64,000 nucleotides of DNA from Alphaproteobacteria bacterium (GTDB lineage Bacteria > Pseudomonadota > Alphaproteobacteria > JAAEOK01), in contig JAAEOK010000032.1 of assembly GCA_024244705.1 (NCBI GenBank), forward strand, positions 82,436-146,435, read 5' to 3'. Below, one piece after another: positions 16,563 through 25,583 of this stretch. The notes below the pieces were generated by a model that made no database searches, was not told where the DNA came from, and was given only the letters and a program-made list of their open reading frames with translations. The position numbers and the translations under genes are program-made. Each line of letters begins with the position of its first letter. Within the stretch, counting starts at the first letter, position 1.

Positions 16563-17405
16563 ATGTCGGTATCGATTTCATCGGTCGTCAGTGAAGAATT
16601 GATCTCGGAATTTGAAACGCGAGGCGCGGTTTGCCTGCGCGGCGTCTTTGATTCCAAGTGGGTCGATTTGGTTGCGCAAGGTGTCGAATGCGAACTCGCC
16701 AATCCTGGCCCATTGGCGAAAGACTACTCCGCCGATGATGCGCCGGGCAGGTTCTTCGGCGATCTCGTCATGTGGCAGCGGGTTCCCCAATTTCGTGCTT
16801 TCGCCTTCGATTCTCCCGCTGCCGAAATCGCCGGCCGGGTGATGCGATCGGCGAAAGTCAATTTCTATCACGATCACCTATTGATCAAGGAGCCCGGCAC
16901 GCGTGAGAAGACGCCGTGGCATCACGACCAGCCCTATTACTTTGTCAACGGCCGCCAGGTGTGCAGCATTTGGATGCCGCTTGATCCCGTGGACCGCGAC
17001 ACCTGTGTGCGTTTCGTTTCAGGGTCCCACAATTGGGGCCGATGGTTCGCGCCACGCTACTTTGTCGACGGCGAAGATTACTACGCTGACGAGGAGGAGG
17101 GGATCGAATCGATGCCGGATTTCGATTCCGCGCGCGATACGCACGATTTTCTGTTTTGGGATTTGGAACCTGGCGACTGCATCGTCTTTCATGCCTTGAC
17201 CATCCATGGCGCACCGGGCAACGCCGCCACGCATCGCCGCCGGCGCGCCTACGCAACACGATGGATGGGCGATGACGCCCGATTTGCCGAACGGCCGGGA
17301 TTGGTTTCGCCGCAGATCGAAGGCCATGGATTGAAGCCCGGCGATGCCATGGATTGCGCGCACTTCCCAGTCATTTGGCGAGCACGACCGGAGTCCAATT
17401 TATGA
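16563..17405 (+). CDS. Phytanoyl-CoA dioxygenase (PhyH) family protein
   Basis: Fe(II)/2-oxoglutarate-dependent oxygenase of 280 residues. The metal triad is visible as H120-x-D122 (TPWHHDQPYYF) and a later His in FHALTIHGAPGN, with arginines in the segment HRRRRAYATRWMGDD for 2-oxoglutarate. A GGGAGCC ribosome-binding site precedes the ATG. It sits between fahA and maiA and overlaps maiA by 4 bp (ATGA), so it is part of the operon, although no PhyH step is known in homogentisate degradation. The substrate is unknown. Confidence 0.87.
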   Translation: MSVSISSVVSEELISEFETRGAVCLRGVFDSKWVDLVAQGVECELANPGPLAKDYSADDAPGRFFGDLVMWQRVPQFRAFAFDSPAAEIAGRVMRSAKVNFYHDHLLIKEPGTREKTPWHHDQPYYFVNGRQVCSIWMPLDPVDRDTCVRFVSGSHNWGRWFAPRYFVDGEDYYADEEEGIESMPDFDSARDTHDFLFWDLEPGDCIVFHALTIHGAPGNAATHRRRRAYATRWMGDDARFAERPGLVSPQIEGHGLKPGDAMDCAHFPVIWRARPESNL

Positions 17406-18049
17406 AGCTCTACACGTTTTATTTTTCCTCGGCGTCGTTTCGCGTTCGAATCGCCCTCCGACTCAAAGGGCTTGAAGACGACCCAATCTTTGTCAATCTT
17501 CGCGACGGCGACCAGTTCGAGCCCGGATACCTTCCCCTCAATCCACAGCAACAAGTGCCGACGCTCGATGATGGCGGTGTCGTGATCACGCAATCGCTGG
17601 CAATTCTCGAATATCTCGAGGAGGCCTATCCAGAACCGGCGCTCTTGCCTGCTACGCCCGATGAGCGCGCTCGGGTAAGGTCACTGGCGTTGGCGATAGC
17701 CTGCGACATTCATCCGCTCAACAATCTACGAGTGCTCAAATACCTGACCGGCGAAATGGGTCATGATGAGACCGAACGGGACCAATGGTACCATCACTGG
17801 ATTGCACTGGGACTTTCGGGTGTTGAGCGAATCTTGACGTTGACCGCGGGGACCGGCCGATTCTGCCATGGCGATAGCCCGACAATGGCCGATGTCTGTC
17901 TCGTGCCTCAGATATTCAACGCCAAGCGCTACGATTGTCCGTTGCAGGACTATCCCACGGTCATGTCAATATTCGATGCTTGCATGGCGCTCGAAGCGTT
18001 TGATGCCGCGCAACCGTTGAAGCAGTCCGACGCCCCAAAGGACCGTTAA
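17402..18049 (+). CDS. maiA: Maleylacetoacetate isomerase (zeta-class GST)
   Basis: Glutathione-dependent cis-trans isomerisation of maleylacetoacetate to fumarylacetoacetate. 215 residues with an N-terminal thioredoxin-like domain (FRVRIALRLKGL, NPQQQVPTLDDGGVVITQSLAILEYLEE) and a helical C-terminal domain (GDSPTMADVCLVPQIFNA). The zeta-class active-site motif SSCS is SSAS here (S9-S10-A11-S12), so the catalytic-site cysteine is replaced by alanine. It is the last gene of the homogentisate operon, and its 3' end overlaps the convergent dsbA-like gene by 4 bp. Confidence 0.88.
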   Translation: MKLYTFYFSSASFRVRIALRLKGLEDDPIFVNLRDGDQFEPGYLPLNPQQQVPTLDDGGVVITQSLAILEYLEEAYPEPALLPATPDERARVRSLALAIACDIHPLNNLRVLKYLTGEMGHDETERDQWYHHWIALGLSGVERILTLTAGTGRFCHGDSPTMADVCLVPQIFNAKRYDCPLQDYPTVMSIFDACMALEAFDAAQPLKQSDAPKDR

Positions 18050-18804
18050 CTTTTGCTGCGCGCCGCGGCGATATACCGTTTCATGTCGTCGACGCCGATT
18101 GCGCCGGGGACAATCTCACGGCCGACTACGAATGCCGGCGTTCCGCCAATTCCGAGTGAGTTGGCCAAGCCATAGGTCGAATTGATCGTGGCTTCCACAT
18201 CGCTCGACTTCATGTCTTCCTTGAGTTGATCCGTATCGAGCCCGACCGATTCGGCGATCTCAAACACGTTGTCCTCGCTGAGGCGGGTTTCCGATTTCAT
18301 CAGGGCGACATGGAAATCGAAATATTTGTCCTGCATGCGAGCGGCCAATGCGGCGCGTGCCGCCAGCGCCGACTCCGGACCAAGAATGGGAAATTCTTTG
18401 AACACCAAGCGAACGTTGCCATCATCCTCGACGGCTTCGATCAGCGAATCAACGACACGTTTGCAATACGGACAACGATAGTCGAAAAACTCGACAATTA
18501 CGACGTCACCGTCCGGGTTGCCGGCGATCGGATCGCCGTCGGAGTAGGCGATCGCATCGTAGTTGTCTTCGATCGCCGCACGCTTTTGTACGGCCTCGGC
18601 TTGGCTTTCGCGGGCGCGAAGCACTTCCATCGCTTCGACGATGATTTCCGGATTGGTCAACAGATAGTCGCGAACAATCTGTTCGATTGATTCCTTCGAC
18701 TGCGCCTCCTGGGCAAGAGCGGCAGGCGTCGCCGAAATGCCCAACAAGGCCGTGGCCGCAATTATCCTAAGCATTCTCATCGAACGATTCTCCATGATCG
18801 TCAT
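18046..18804 (-). CDS. DsbA family thiol:disulfide oxidoreductase
   Basis: Periplasmic thioredoxin-fold protein of about 252 residues: a signal peptide (ending SATPAALAQE), a helical N-terminal segment (~35-75) like ScsC/Com1 proteins, then the redox motif CPYC in FFDYRCPYCKRVVDS and the cis-proline loop GIGGTPAFVVG. It probably forms or isomerises disulfides in envelope proteins. Its ATG overlaps the stop of the M48 protease gene (ATGA), suggesting joint envelope quality control. Starts 9 or 24 bp downstream are possible. Confidence 0.9.
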   Translation of the reverse strand: MTIMENRSMRMLRIIAATALLGISATPAALAQEAQSKESIEQIVRDYLLTNPEIIVEAMEVLRARESQAEAVQKRAAIEDNYDAIAYSDGDPIAGNPDGDVVIVEFFDYRCPYCKRVVDSLIEAVEDDGNVRLVFKEFPILGPESALAARAALAARMQDKYFDFHVALMKSETRLSEDNVFEIAESVGLDTDQLKEDMKSSDVEATINSTYGLANSLGIGGTPAFVVGREIVPGAIGVDDMKRYIAAARSKS

Positions 18805-20150
18805 GTCCGGTCCAGGTCTTCGGCATCATTCATCACCCGTTCCGCTCGCAGCCAATTCAGCGAGCCATTGTCAAGCAGGTGCATCGCGCGTTGGGCCTGG
18901 CTGATAGCCGTGTCCCTGTCGCCTTCCAACAGCGCCTTCTCGGCAATGGATAAGGCGGCCATGCCGATGTTCCCTTCGCGGCCGTAGGCAATCGACAGCA
19001 GATGGTAGGTGAGGCCATTGCTGTGGTCGTATCGTGCCGCTTCCTTGAGGTTGGAAAGTGCCTCCAGATTTTGCTTCGGATCGCCGGATTCGAGCAAGAC
19101 TTGGGCCAATTGCGTTCGCAGTAGCGGCGAATGCGGCAGCAGCGCAACCGCTTCCTTGTAAGGTCCAACGGCCTCGCCACCGCGACCGTTTTCGAACAGC
19201 ATCTGACCCTTCAACTCATGAAAATAGGGATTGTTCGGATGCTCGGCGATGAGTTCGTCTATGCGCGGCAAGGCTTCCTTGAGGTTGGGCACCCTGTAAT
19301 AGGCGATCGCACGGGCATATCGGGCCGGCAGGGAATTATCGGTTTCCGGATAGACTTGAAGGACCCGTCCCGGCGACTCGAGAAACGCCGTTAGTTTGGC
19401 CCGCATGATTTCGTGCCAAAGGTAGAATTTTTGCGGCAGACGCGCATTGGAAGTCGGCGAGTTTCTCACGTGCTCGCCGACGAAATTGATTCGTTCGCGT
19501 GTGACGGGATGGGTCCGGTAATACGGCGATTGACGGCCGACGGCGAGATATTCCTCGTTCTCGAGCACCTTCAAGAAATCGTAGAGTCCGGTCGCCGACA
19601 CGCCGATATCGTCCATATAAGTGAGCCCGGCCGAATCGGCTGCCGATTCCTGCGCGCGCGAATGGGCGAGAAGCGCGTTGGTCGACAATCCGGCGCCACC
19701 GAGCGTGGCGGCTCCGGCCGCGCCACTTTGCCCCGATGCGGCCGCCAACGCGAATCCGAGGATCATCGTGATAAAGCCTTGAATTTGCAAATCACTCATC
19801 AGGTCGCGGGTACGGGTTCCGTGAGATCCCGCGATATGCCCTACCTCGTGCGCGATCACACCCATCGTTTGTTCCGGACTGTCGGAGCGCCGTAAAAGAC
19901 CGGTGAACAGATATATATTCGGCCCGCCGGCGACGAATGCATTGAGCGAATCGTCGGCTACGATGTTGATCGTTGCAGCATTTGGATCGATCCCCGCTAC
20001 GCGCAAGATCGGTGCCGTGTAGGCCCACAGGATATTCTCGATCTCGGCGTCACGGATCAGCGATAGGCCCTGCGCACGCGCCAATGGTACCCACACCAGG
20101 TTCAGGGTGAGGGCTGCGCAGGAAAGATAGATGGCAAAGCGCTTTATCAC
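18801..20150 (-). CDS. M48 family metalloprotease with TPR repeats (BepA-like)
   Basis: Periplasmic zinc protease of 449 residues: a signal peptide, an M48 catalytic domain with the zinc motif HEVGH (around residue 102) and the downstream glutamate in SRAQESAADSAG, then C-terminal tetratricopeptide repeats (~265-440). BepA family members check outer-membrane protein and LPS-assembly factors, especially LptD maturation. Pairing with a disulfide oxidoreductase gene fits that role. Equivalence to E. coli BepA is inferred from domain order. Confidence 0.9.
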   Translation of the reverse strand: MIKRFAIYLSCAALTLNLVWVPLARAQGLSLIRDAEIENILWAYTAPILRVAGIDPNAATINIVADDSLNAFVAGGPNIYLFTGLLRRSDSPEQTMGVIAHEVGHIAGSHGTRTRDLMSDLQIQGFITMILGFALAAASGQSGAAGAATLGGAGLSTNALLAHSRAQESAADSAGLTYMDDIGVSATGLYDFLKVLENEEYLAVGRQSPYYRTHPVTRERINFVGEHVRNSPTSNARLPQKFYLWHEIMRAKLTAFLESPGRVLQVYPETDNSLPARYARAIAYYRVPNLKEALPRIDELIAEHPNNPYFHELKGQMLFENGRGGEAVGPYKEAVALLPHSPLLRTQLAQVLLESGDPKQNLEALSNLKEAARYDHSNGLTYHLLSIAYGREGNIGMAALSIAEKALLEGDRDTAISQAQRAMHLLDNGSLNWLRAERVMNDAEDLDRT

Positions 20151-20257
20151 GGCGTGACACTAGGCATCGCGATTATGGGCGTCAACGCATTGTCGACAGC
20201 GGTCAACACATTGTGTAAACCGGCGGTCGGATATTCACCGCAGTTCATGGCAATTCA

Positions 20258-21409
20258 ATGGCACTCAAGGTCGCCGCGCGGGGGCTGATCCCGCCCTTTA
20301 TCGTGATGGACGTGATGCGTGCGGCCAATGAGCGCGAGGCCGCCGGCGGCGACGTTATTCACCTCGAGGTCGGCCAACCTTCCACGGGGGCGCCGGCTGG
20401 TGTGATCGCCGCCGCCCAAGCGGCGTTGAGCGGGGACCGCCTCGGCTATACCGATGCCTGCGGCGTGCCTTCGCTTCGCGCGGCCATTGTCCAGTACTAC
20501 CGCGATTTCTACGGTATCGACGTGCCCCAGGAGCAAGTCTTTGTCACAACCGGGTCCTCTGGTGGCTTCGTCCTGTCGTTCCTCGCCGCGTTCGACCGCG
20601 GTGATAGGGTGGCGCTCGCGGATCCGGGGTATCCCGCATATCGCAATATTCTCAACGCGCTCGGTATGGAAGTTGTCAATATCCCGACCGGCCCGGATAG
20701 CCGGTTCCAACCGCATGTCGAACATCTGCGTCGGATCGAAGGCGGCCTCGACGGGCTCATTATCGCCAGCCCATCCAATCCCACCGGGACAATGTTGCGG
20801 CCGGAGGAGCTTCGTGACATCAGCCGTTATTGCGACGACCAGGGTATTCGGCTGGTCTCGGACGAAATCTATCACGGCATCACGTTCGGTGTCGTCGATC
20901 AGGCGACCGCCCGGACATACAGCGACAACGCCATCATCGTAAATAGTTTTTCCAAGTATTTCTCGATGACCGGATGGCGCCTTGGTTGGATGGTTGTGCC
21001 TTCCGACCTCCAACGTGCCGTTGAATGTCTGGCGCAAAACCTGTTCATTTCGCCGCCGACGCTATCGCAAATCGCGGCAGTGGCGGCATTCGATTGCCAT
21101 TCGGAACTTGGCCACAACGTCGAAAAGTATGCGGCCAACCGGGCTTTGTTGCTTGAGGAACTGCCAAAGGCGGGATTCGACGACTTGGCCTCGGCGGATG
21201 GCGCTTTTTACATCTATGCGAATGTGTCGCGGCTGACCAATGATAGCGAAGCCTTTTGCCGCCAAATGCTAGCTCAAACCGGAATAGCGGCAACGCCCGG
21301 AACCGATTTTGATCCCCATCGTGGCCATGCCTACGTGCGGTTCTCCTTTGCACGTTCGACCGCCGATATGGCCGAAGCTGCTCGCCGCCTCCAGGACTGG
21401 ATGGCCTGA
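20258..21409 (+). CDS. Class I/II PLP-dependent aminotransferase
   Basis: 383-residue aspartate-aminotransferase-superfamily enzyme. The PLP lysine is in NSFSKYFSMTGWRLGW, with SPSNPTGTM, SDEIYHGITFG and the C-terminal VRFSFARS (carboxylate-binding Arg). The amino-acid substrate cannot be named from sequence. It stands alone on the plus strand between two minus-strand genes, preceded by a gene-free ~100 bp that should hold its promoter. Confidence 0.9.
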   Translation: MALKVAARGLIPPFIVMDVMRAANEREAAGGDVIHLEVGQPSTGAPAGVIAAAQAALSGDRLGYTDACGVPSLRAAIVQYYRDFYGIDVPQEQVFVTTGSSGGFVLSFLAAFDRGDRVALADPGYPAYRNILNALGMEVVNIPTGPDSRFQPHVEHLRRIEGGLDGLIIASPSNPTGTMLRPEELRDISRYCDDQGIRLVSDEIYHGITFGVVDQATARTYSDNAIIVNSFSKYFSMTGWRLGWMVVPSDLQRAVECLAQNLFISPPTLSQIAAVAAFDCHSELGHNVEKYAANRALLLEELPKAGFDDLASADGAFYIYANVSRLTNDSEAFCRQMLAQTGIAATPGTDFDPHRGHAYVRFSFARSTADMAEAARRLQDWMA

Positions 21410-21447
21410 CGCGGACCGGAACCAAATGCGATCAGCGCGACCGAATG

Positions 21448-23814
21448 TTAGTCATCGGTGAGGCGGCGCCACCAACCCCGTTTGGGCGCAGCCGTCATGG
21501 GCTCCTCGCTCACGTCTTGAATCGGCTGAGCCGCCGGCGCTGAAATATCCCAGGACGGTCCCGATGGTTGTTCGAAGCTCCCGCGCCCCGCGGTTGTCGG
21601 TGAATCCGATTCGCCGTCATTGGATTTTGTCGGAACAGCCGGTGGCTTCGCTGCCGGATCTTTGTCATCGGAGCCAGCATCGGTATTATCGACGCGTTTT
21701 GTCGCTGGCTTGGCGGCGCGCCGGCGTCGGCGCCTCTCCTTCGGCTTGCCATTGTCGGAAGTCGTCGATTCTACGGCGTCGACCGGGGCTTCATCCGATC
21801 CGGATGTCGGAGTCGATTCACTCGCCGGCGCAGCGGCCTTGTCCGATTCGGAGCTTTCCGAGGGGGCCGCATCATCGGCCTTTTGCCGGCCGCGACGGCG
21901 TCCGCCTCGGCGGCCCCGCCGTCGTTTGCGGCGCAGCGATTCCTCGGACTCGTCACTCGTGCGATCCTCTTCCGAGGACGCCTCGACATCCCCTGGCGCG
22001 TCTTCGGTGTCAGCCTGGGATTCTGTCTGCTCGTCGGCACCGTCCCGTTTACGGCGTCGAGGCCGCCGCCGCCGCCGCTCTTTGCCATCACTGTCGCGCT
22101 CGGGTTCGGCGGTTGCCGGCGCTGGGGCCGGCTCGTCAGTCGATTGACCGTCGTCGCCCATCAATTGCGAACGCTCAATCCGCAATTCCGGCGGGATGAG
22201 GCTGTCATCGGCCGAAACAAAAACGCGAAAGCCGTATCGCTGCTCGATGTCGGCCAATATCTGCCGTTTTTGATTGAGAATATAGAGCGTGACATTGGTC
22301 GGGACGTAAATCGAAATTTCTTTGCACCGTTGCCGAATCCCTTCCTCTTCGATCGCCCGCAGGGCGTGAAGAGCCATCGATTCGGTCGAACGGACGAAGC
22401 CGAGGCCATTGCAATGCGCACATGGCCGAGTGCTGGTCTCGATAAGGCTGGGACGGAGTCGCTGGCGGGACATTTCGAGCAGCCCGAACGGGCTGATCCG
22501 GCCAACCTGGATCCGCGCGCGATCCACCCTTAGTGCATCCTTTAGGCGGCGTTCAACGCCGGTCTGATTGCGCGAGTCTTCCATGTCGATAAAATCGATA
22601 ACGATCAAACCGGCGAGATCACGCAGCCGAAGTTGCCGAGCAATTTCCTCGGCCGCCTCCAAGTTGGTCTTGTAGGCGGTCTCCTCGATATGCCGTTCCT
22701 TTGTTGCCTTGCCCGAATTGACATCGATCGAAACCAAAGCCTCTGTCGGATTCATGACAATGTAACCACCCGACTTGAGCTGAATAACCGGGCTGTGAAT
22801 GCTGTCGATTTGGCTTTCGACCTGGTAGCGGTGGAACAATGGAATGGTTTCGTCGCGGTAAGGCTGAACGCGTTTGGCGTGGCTCGGAGTCAATTTCCGC
22901 ATGAAATCCTTGGCCACACGGTACCCTTCCGTACCTTCGACCAAAATTTCATCGATATCTCGGCTGTAAAGATCGCGGATCGATCGCTTGATGAGGTTTG
23001 CCTCCTCATGGATCATCGCGGGTGCCGTCGACTGTAAGGTCGTGCTACGGATTTCCTCCCAGGTGCGAGCCAAATATTCATAGTCGCGCCGGATTTCGGC
23101 CTTGCTGCGTTCAGCACCCGCGGTGCGAACGATCACGGCCATCCCTTCGGGTATTTCCAGATCCTCGACGAACCCCTTTAGCTGCCGGCGGTCGGAAGGG
23201 CTCGTGATCTTCCGCGACACACCGCCGCCACGCGCGGTGTTGGGCATCAAAACACAATACCGTCCGGCCAGGGAGATGTAGGTGGTGAGTGCGGCCCCTT
23301 TGTTGCCGCGCTCCTCCTTGACCACTTGAACCAGGAGAATTTGCCTTCGTTTGATGACCTCTTGGATCTTGTAGCGGTCGATGCGACGTCGTCGGCGTCC
23401 GCCCATGTCGTCGATTTCATCGCCACCGACGAGCTCGACCGAAACGCCGCTACCCGGGTCATCGCTGCCTTCGGAATCCTGCTCGGGCCGCGCGACAGAG
23501 TCGTCCTCCGCATGGTCACTGTGATCGATGGCGGCTTCCTCGGCCAACAATCGTTCGCGGTCCGCAATCGGCAGTTTGTAATAGTCAGGATGGATTTCGC
23601 TGAAGGCCAGAAAGCCGTGTCGATTGCCGCCGTAATCTACGAAAGCAGCTTGCAATGACGGTTCTACACGGGTGACCTTGGCGAGATAGATATTGCCTTT
23701 TAGCTGTGCTTTGTTGGTGGTTTCAAAGTCGAGTTCTTCAAGTCGATTTCCGCTAACGATCGCGACCCGGGTCTCCTCCGGGTGCGAGGCGTCAACCAAC
23801 ATTCTCTTCGCCAT
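21448..23814 (-). CDS. rne: Ribonuclease E
   Basis: Essential endoribonuclease and scaffold of the RNA degradosome, 788 residues. It has an N-terminal S1 domain interrupted by an acidic insert (~residues 83-125) common in alphaproteobacteria, the catalytic core (VSIDVNSGKATKERHIEETA, GLIVIDFIDMEDSRN) and a zinc-link (RPCAHCNGLGF). A long disordered tail carries arginine-rich blocks (RRRRRPRRRKRD, RRKRRRGRRGGRRRGR) for RNA binding and ends with the conserved KRGWWRRLT. The ATG is preceded by GAGGAC; an upstream in-frame ATG at 23913 is unlikely by homology. Confidence 0.96.
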   Translation of the reverse strand: MAKRMLVDASHPEETRVAIVSGNRLEELDFETTNKAQLKGNIYLAKVTRVEPSLQAAFVDYGGNRHGFLAFSEIHPDYYKLPIADRERLLAEEAAIDHSDHAEDDSVARPEQDSEGSDDPGSGVSVELVGGDEIDDMGGRRRRRIDRYKIQEVIKRRQILLVQVVKEERGNKGAALTTYISLAGRYCVLMPNTARGGGVSRKITSPSDRRQLKGFVEDLEIPEGMAVIVRTAGAERSKAEIRRDYEYLARTWEEIRSTTLQSTAPAMIHEEANLIKRSIRDLYSRDIDEILVEGTEGYRVAKDFMRKLTPSHAKRVQPYRDETIPLFHRYQVESQIDSIHSPVIQLKSGGYIVMNPTEALVSIDVNSGKATKERHIEETAYKTNLEAAEEIARQLRLRDLAGLIVIDFIDMEDSRNQTGVERRLKDALRVDRARIQVGRISPFGLLEMSRQRLRPSLIETSTRPCAHCNGLGFVRSTESMALHALRAIEEEGIRQRCKEISIYVPTNVTLYILNQKRQILADIEQRYGFRVFVSADDSLIPPELRIERSQLMGDDGQSTDEPAPAPATAEPERDSDGKERRRRRPRRRKRDGADEQTESQADTEDAPGDVEASSEEDRTSDESEESLRRKRRRGRRGGRRRGRQKADDAAPSESSESDKAAAPASESTPTSGSDEAPVDAVESTTSDNGKPKERRRRRRAAKPATKRVDNTDAGSDDKDPAAKPPAVPTKSNDGESDSPTTAGRGSFEQPSGPSWDISAPAAQPIQDVSEEPMTAAPKRGWWRRLTDD

Positions 23815-24292
23815 AAAGTTGTCCTCGCGGCGCTCGGTGTCGTTTGGGCGAACGACAGCCTTTCGCCTTAATCTTGGACGAAGCGGAATGGAAGATGCCT
23901 CCACCGCCTTCAAGCATGTAACGACGGTTCAATGGGGGCGAAGACCAGTTGTCAACGAGGCCGTACCAGCCAGCCCGCTTCGTGATTCAATCTCATTGTC
24001 ACGCTGTCCCTAGCGCCATCAGCGACAGGATCTAACCAACCTCATGGGCTGGTGGTAATTGTCCGTCTGCCGCGGCGCCGCCTCCCCAATGCCCACTGGA
24101 TCGGCCGACTGTGACTCTCATGTATGTACAATACTCCAGTCGATATACAAGACCCATCGTTGATTTGTAAACCGCAAACGGGCAAATTTATGAAGCGGTT
24201 CATTAAGTTTTCGATATTACGTATTGATATTCTTGGCTAAAACAGCATATAAGACAAGCTTGGAATGCGCGACGAGCACGACTTGGGGCGAC
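23815..24292. other. Intergenic region between divergent rne and amidase genes
   Basis: 478 bp without a credible gene. It should hold the rne 5' untranslated region, where RNase E autoregulation acts in other bacteria, and the amidase promoter. An AT-rich stretch (24120-24250) lies next to the amidase. No confident hairpin or promoter was picked by eye. Confidence 0.55.
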
Positions 24293-25504
24293 ATGAAAGC
24301 TTTTGCGCTGGCTCTAATTGCAGTGGTCGTGATGACAATGTTACGACCCGCCGCGGCAGCGGAACCGCCATCCGCGATGGCCCTTCGAATCGGGCAGCAC
24401 GGTTTGGAGACCCGTTTCGTCCTTGATATTTCCACCTCCGTTGAATTTGATATTTTTCGCCTGTCCAGTCCCTACCGGGTCGTTATCGACCTGACCGAGG
24501 TGGACTGGCACCTCGCCGCGCAACCAGCGCCTGCTAGAAGCCTCATCGCGGGGGTGAAATTCGGCCAATTAAGACGCGGTACGTCGCGTATCATTTTGGA
24601 TTTGAATGGGCCATACCGCATAAAGGATTCGTTTCTGCTGCCGCCGCTTAGCGGATTTCCGCATCGACTGGTCGTCGATCTGGCGCCTTTGGACGCGACG
24701 AAATTTGCCGAACCTAACCTCGCCAATCCAGCGGCCACGAAACCGAATCCACAGCAGCGGGCCTCGGCGACATCGATACCGGTACCGAAGATCAAGCCGC
24801 GGCGTTTCGTACCCAAGGTAATCGTGATCGATGCTGGCCATGGCGGCGCGGATCCTGGCACGATCGGCAAGTCCGGAGCCCGCGAAAAGGAAATCGTACT
24901 CGCCACCGCGCGTCAGATCGGCAAGCGATTGAAGGCGACGGGGCGATATCGAGTCGTGATGACTCGGAACAGCGATATCTATCTTAAGCTACGCGATAGA
25001 GTTGCCGTGGCGCGGAAATCGGGCGCTGACCTTTTTATTTCGGTCCACGCCGATTCGCACCCACGGCGAAATACCCGGGGTGTTTCGGTTTATACGTTGT
25101 CGGAAACGGCCTCCGACGCCGAGGCGGCGGCCTTGGCCGAGAAGGAAAATAAATCCGACATAATTGCCGGGTTCGATTTGAGCTCCGAGAACCACGAGGT
25201 GACCAATATCCTGATCGAACTGGCTCAACGGGAGACCATGAATCGATCGGCGGTATTTGCCAACTTGCTGATCGGCGAGCTCGGCCGCAGGGTTGCCCTT
25301 TTGCGACGAACCCACCGATTCGCGGGATTTGCCGTGCTCAAGGCTCCCGATATACCGTCGGTATTGGTCGAATTGGGCTACCTGTCAAATCGAGGCGACG
25401 AGAAATTGCTGCGGACCGAATCCCATCGCGACAAAATCGCCGAGGCCATAGTTGCCGCGGTAGAGGGTTATTTTGCCGAGAAACTCCGCCTCGCGCGTTC
25501 ATAA
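24293..25504 (+). CDS. N-acetylmuramoyl-L-alanine amidase (AmiC-like)
   Basis: Periplasmic zinc amidase that splits septal peptidoglycan during cell separation. 403 residues: a signal peptide (ending RPAAAAEPP), an AMIN domain (~30-145) for septal targeting, a Pro/Ala linker, and an Amidase_3 domain with VIVIDAGHGGADPGTIGKSG (zinc His), the second ligand region SGAREKEI, ADLFISVHADSH and the catalytic Glu in SVLVELGYLSN. It sits 79 bp upstream of the PBP1A gene, an amidase-mrcA pair common in proteobacteria. Confidence 0.93.
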   Translation: MKAFALALIAVVVMTMLRPAAAAEPPSAMALRIGQHGLETRFVLDISTSVEFDIFRLSSPYRVVIDLTEVDWHLAAQPAPARSLIAGVKFGQLRRGTSRIILDLNGPYRIKDSFLLPPLSGFPHRLVVDLAPLDATKFAEPNLANPAATKPNPQQRASATSIPVPKIKPRRFVPKVIVIDAGHGGADPGTIGKSGAREKEIVLATARQIGKRLKATGRYRVVMTRNSDIYLKLRDRVAVARKSGADLFISVHADSHPRRNTRGVSVYTLSETASDAEAAALAEKENKSDIIAGFDLSSENHEVTNILIELAQRETMNRSAVFANLLIGELGRRVALLRRTHRFAGFAVLKAPDIPSVLVELGYLSNRGDEKLLRTESHRDKIAEAIVAAVEGYFAEKLRLARS

Positions 25505-25583
25505 CTACGCCATATTTGTTCCGCAAAAATTCCGCTAGATTAGCCGACAGGTTTGGTCTGACCGGGAGCGCAGATAAGCGGCC

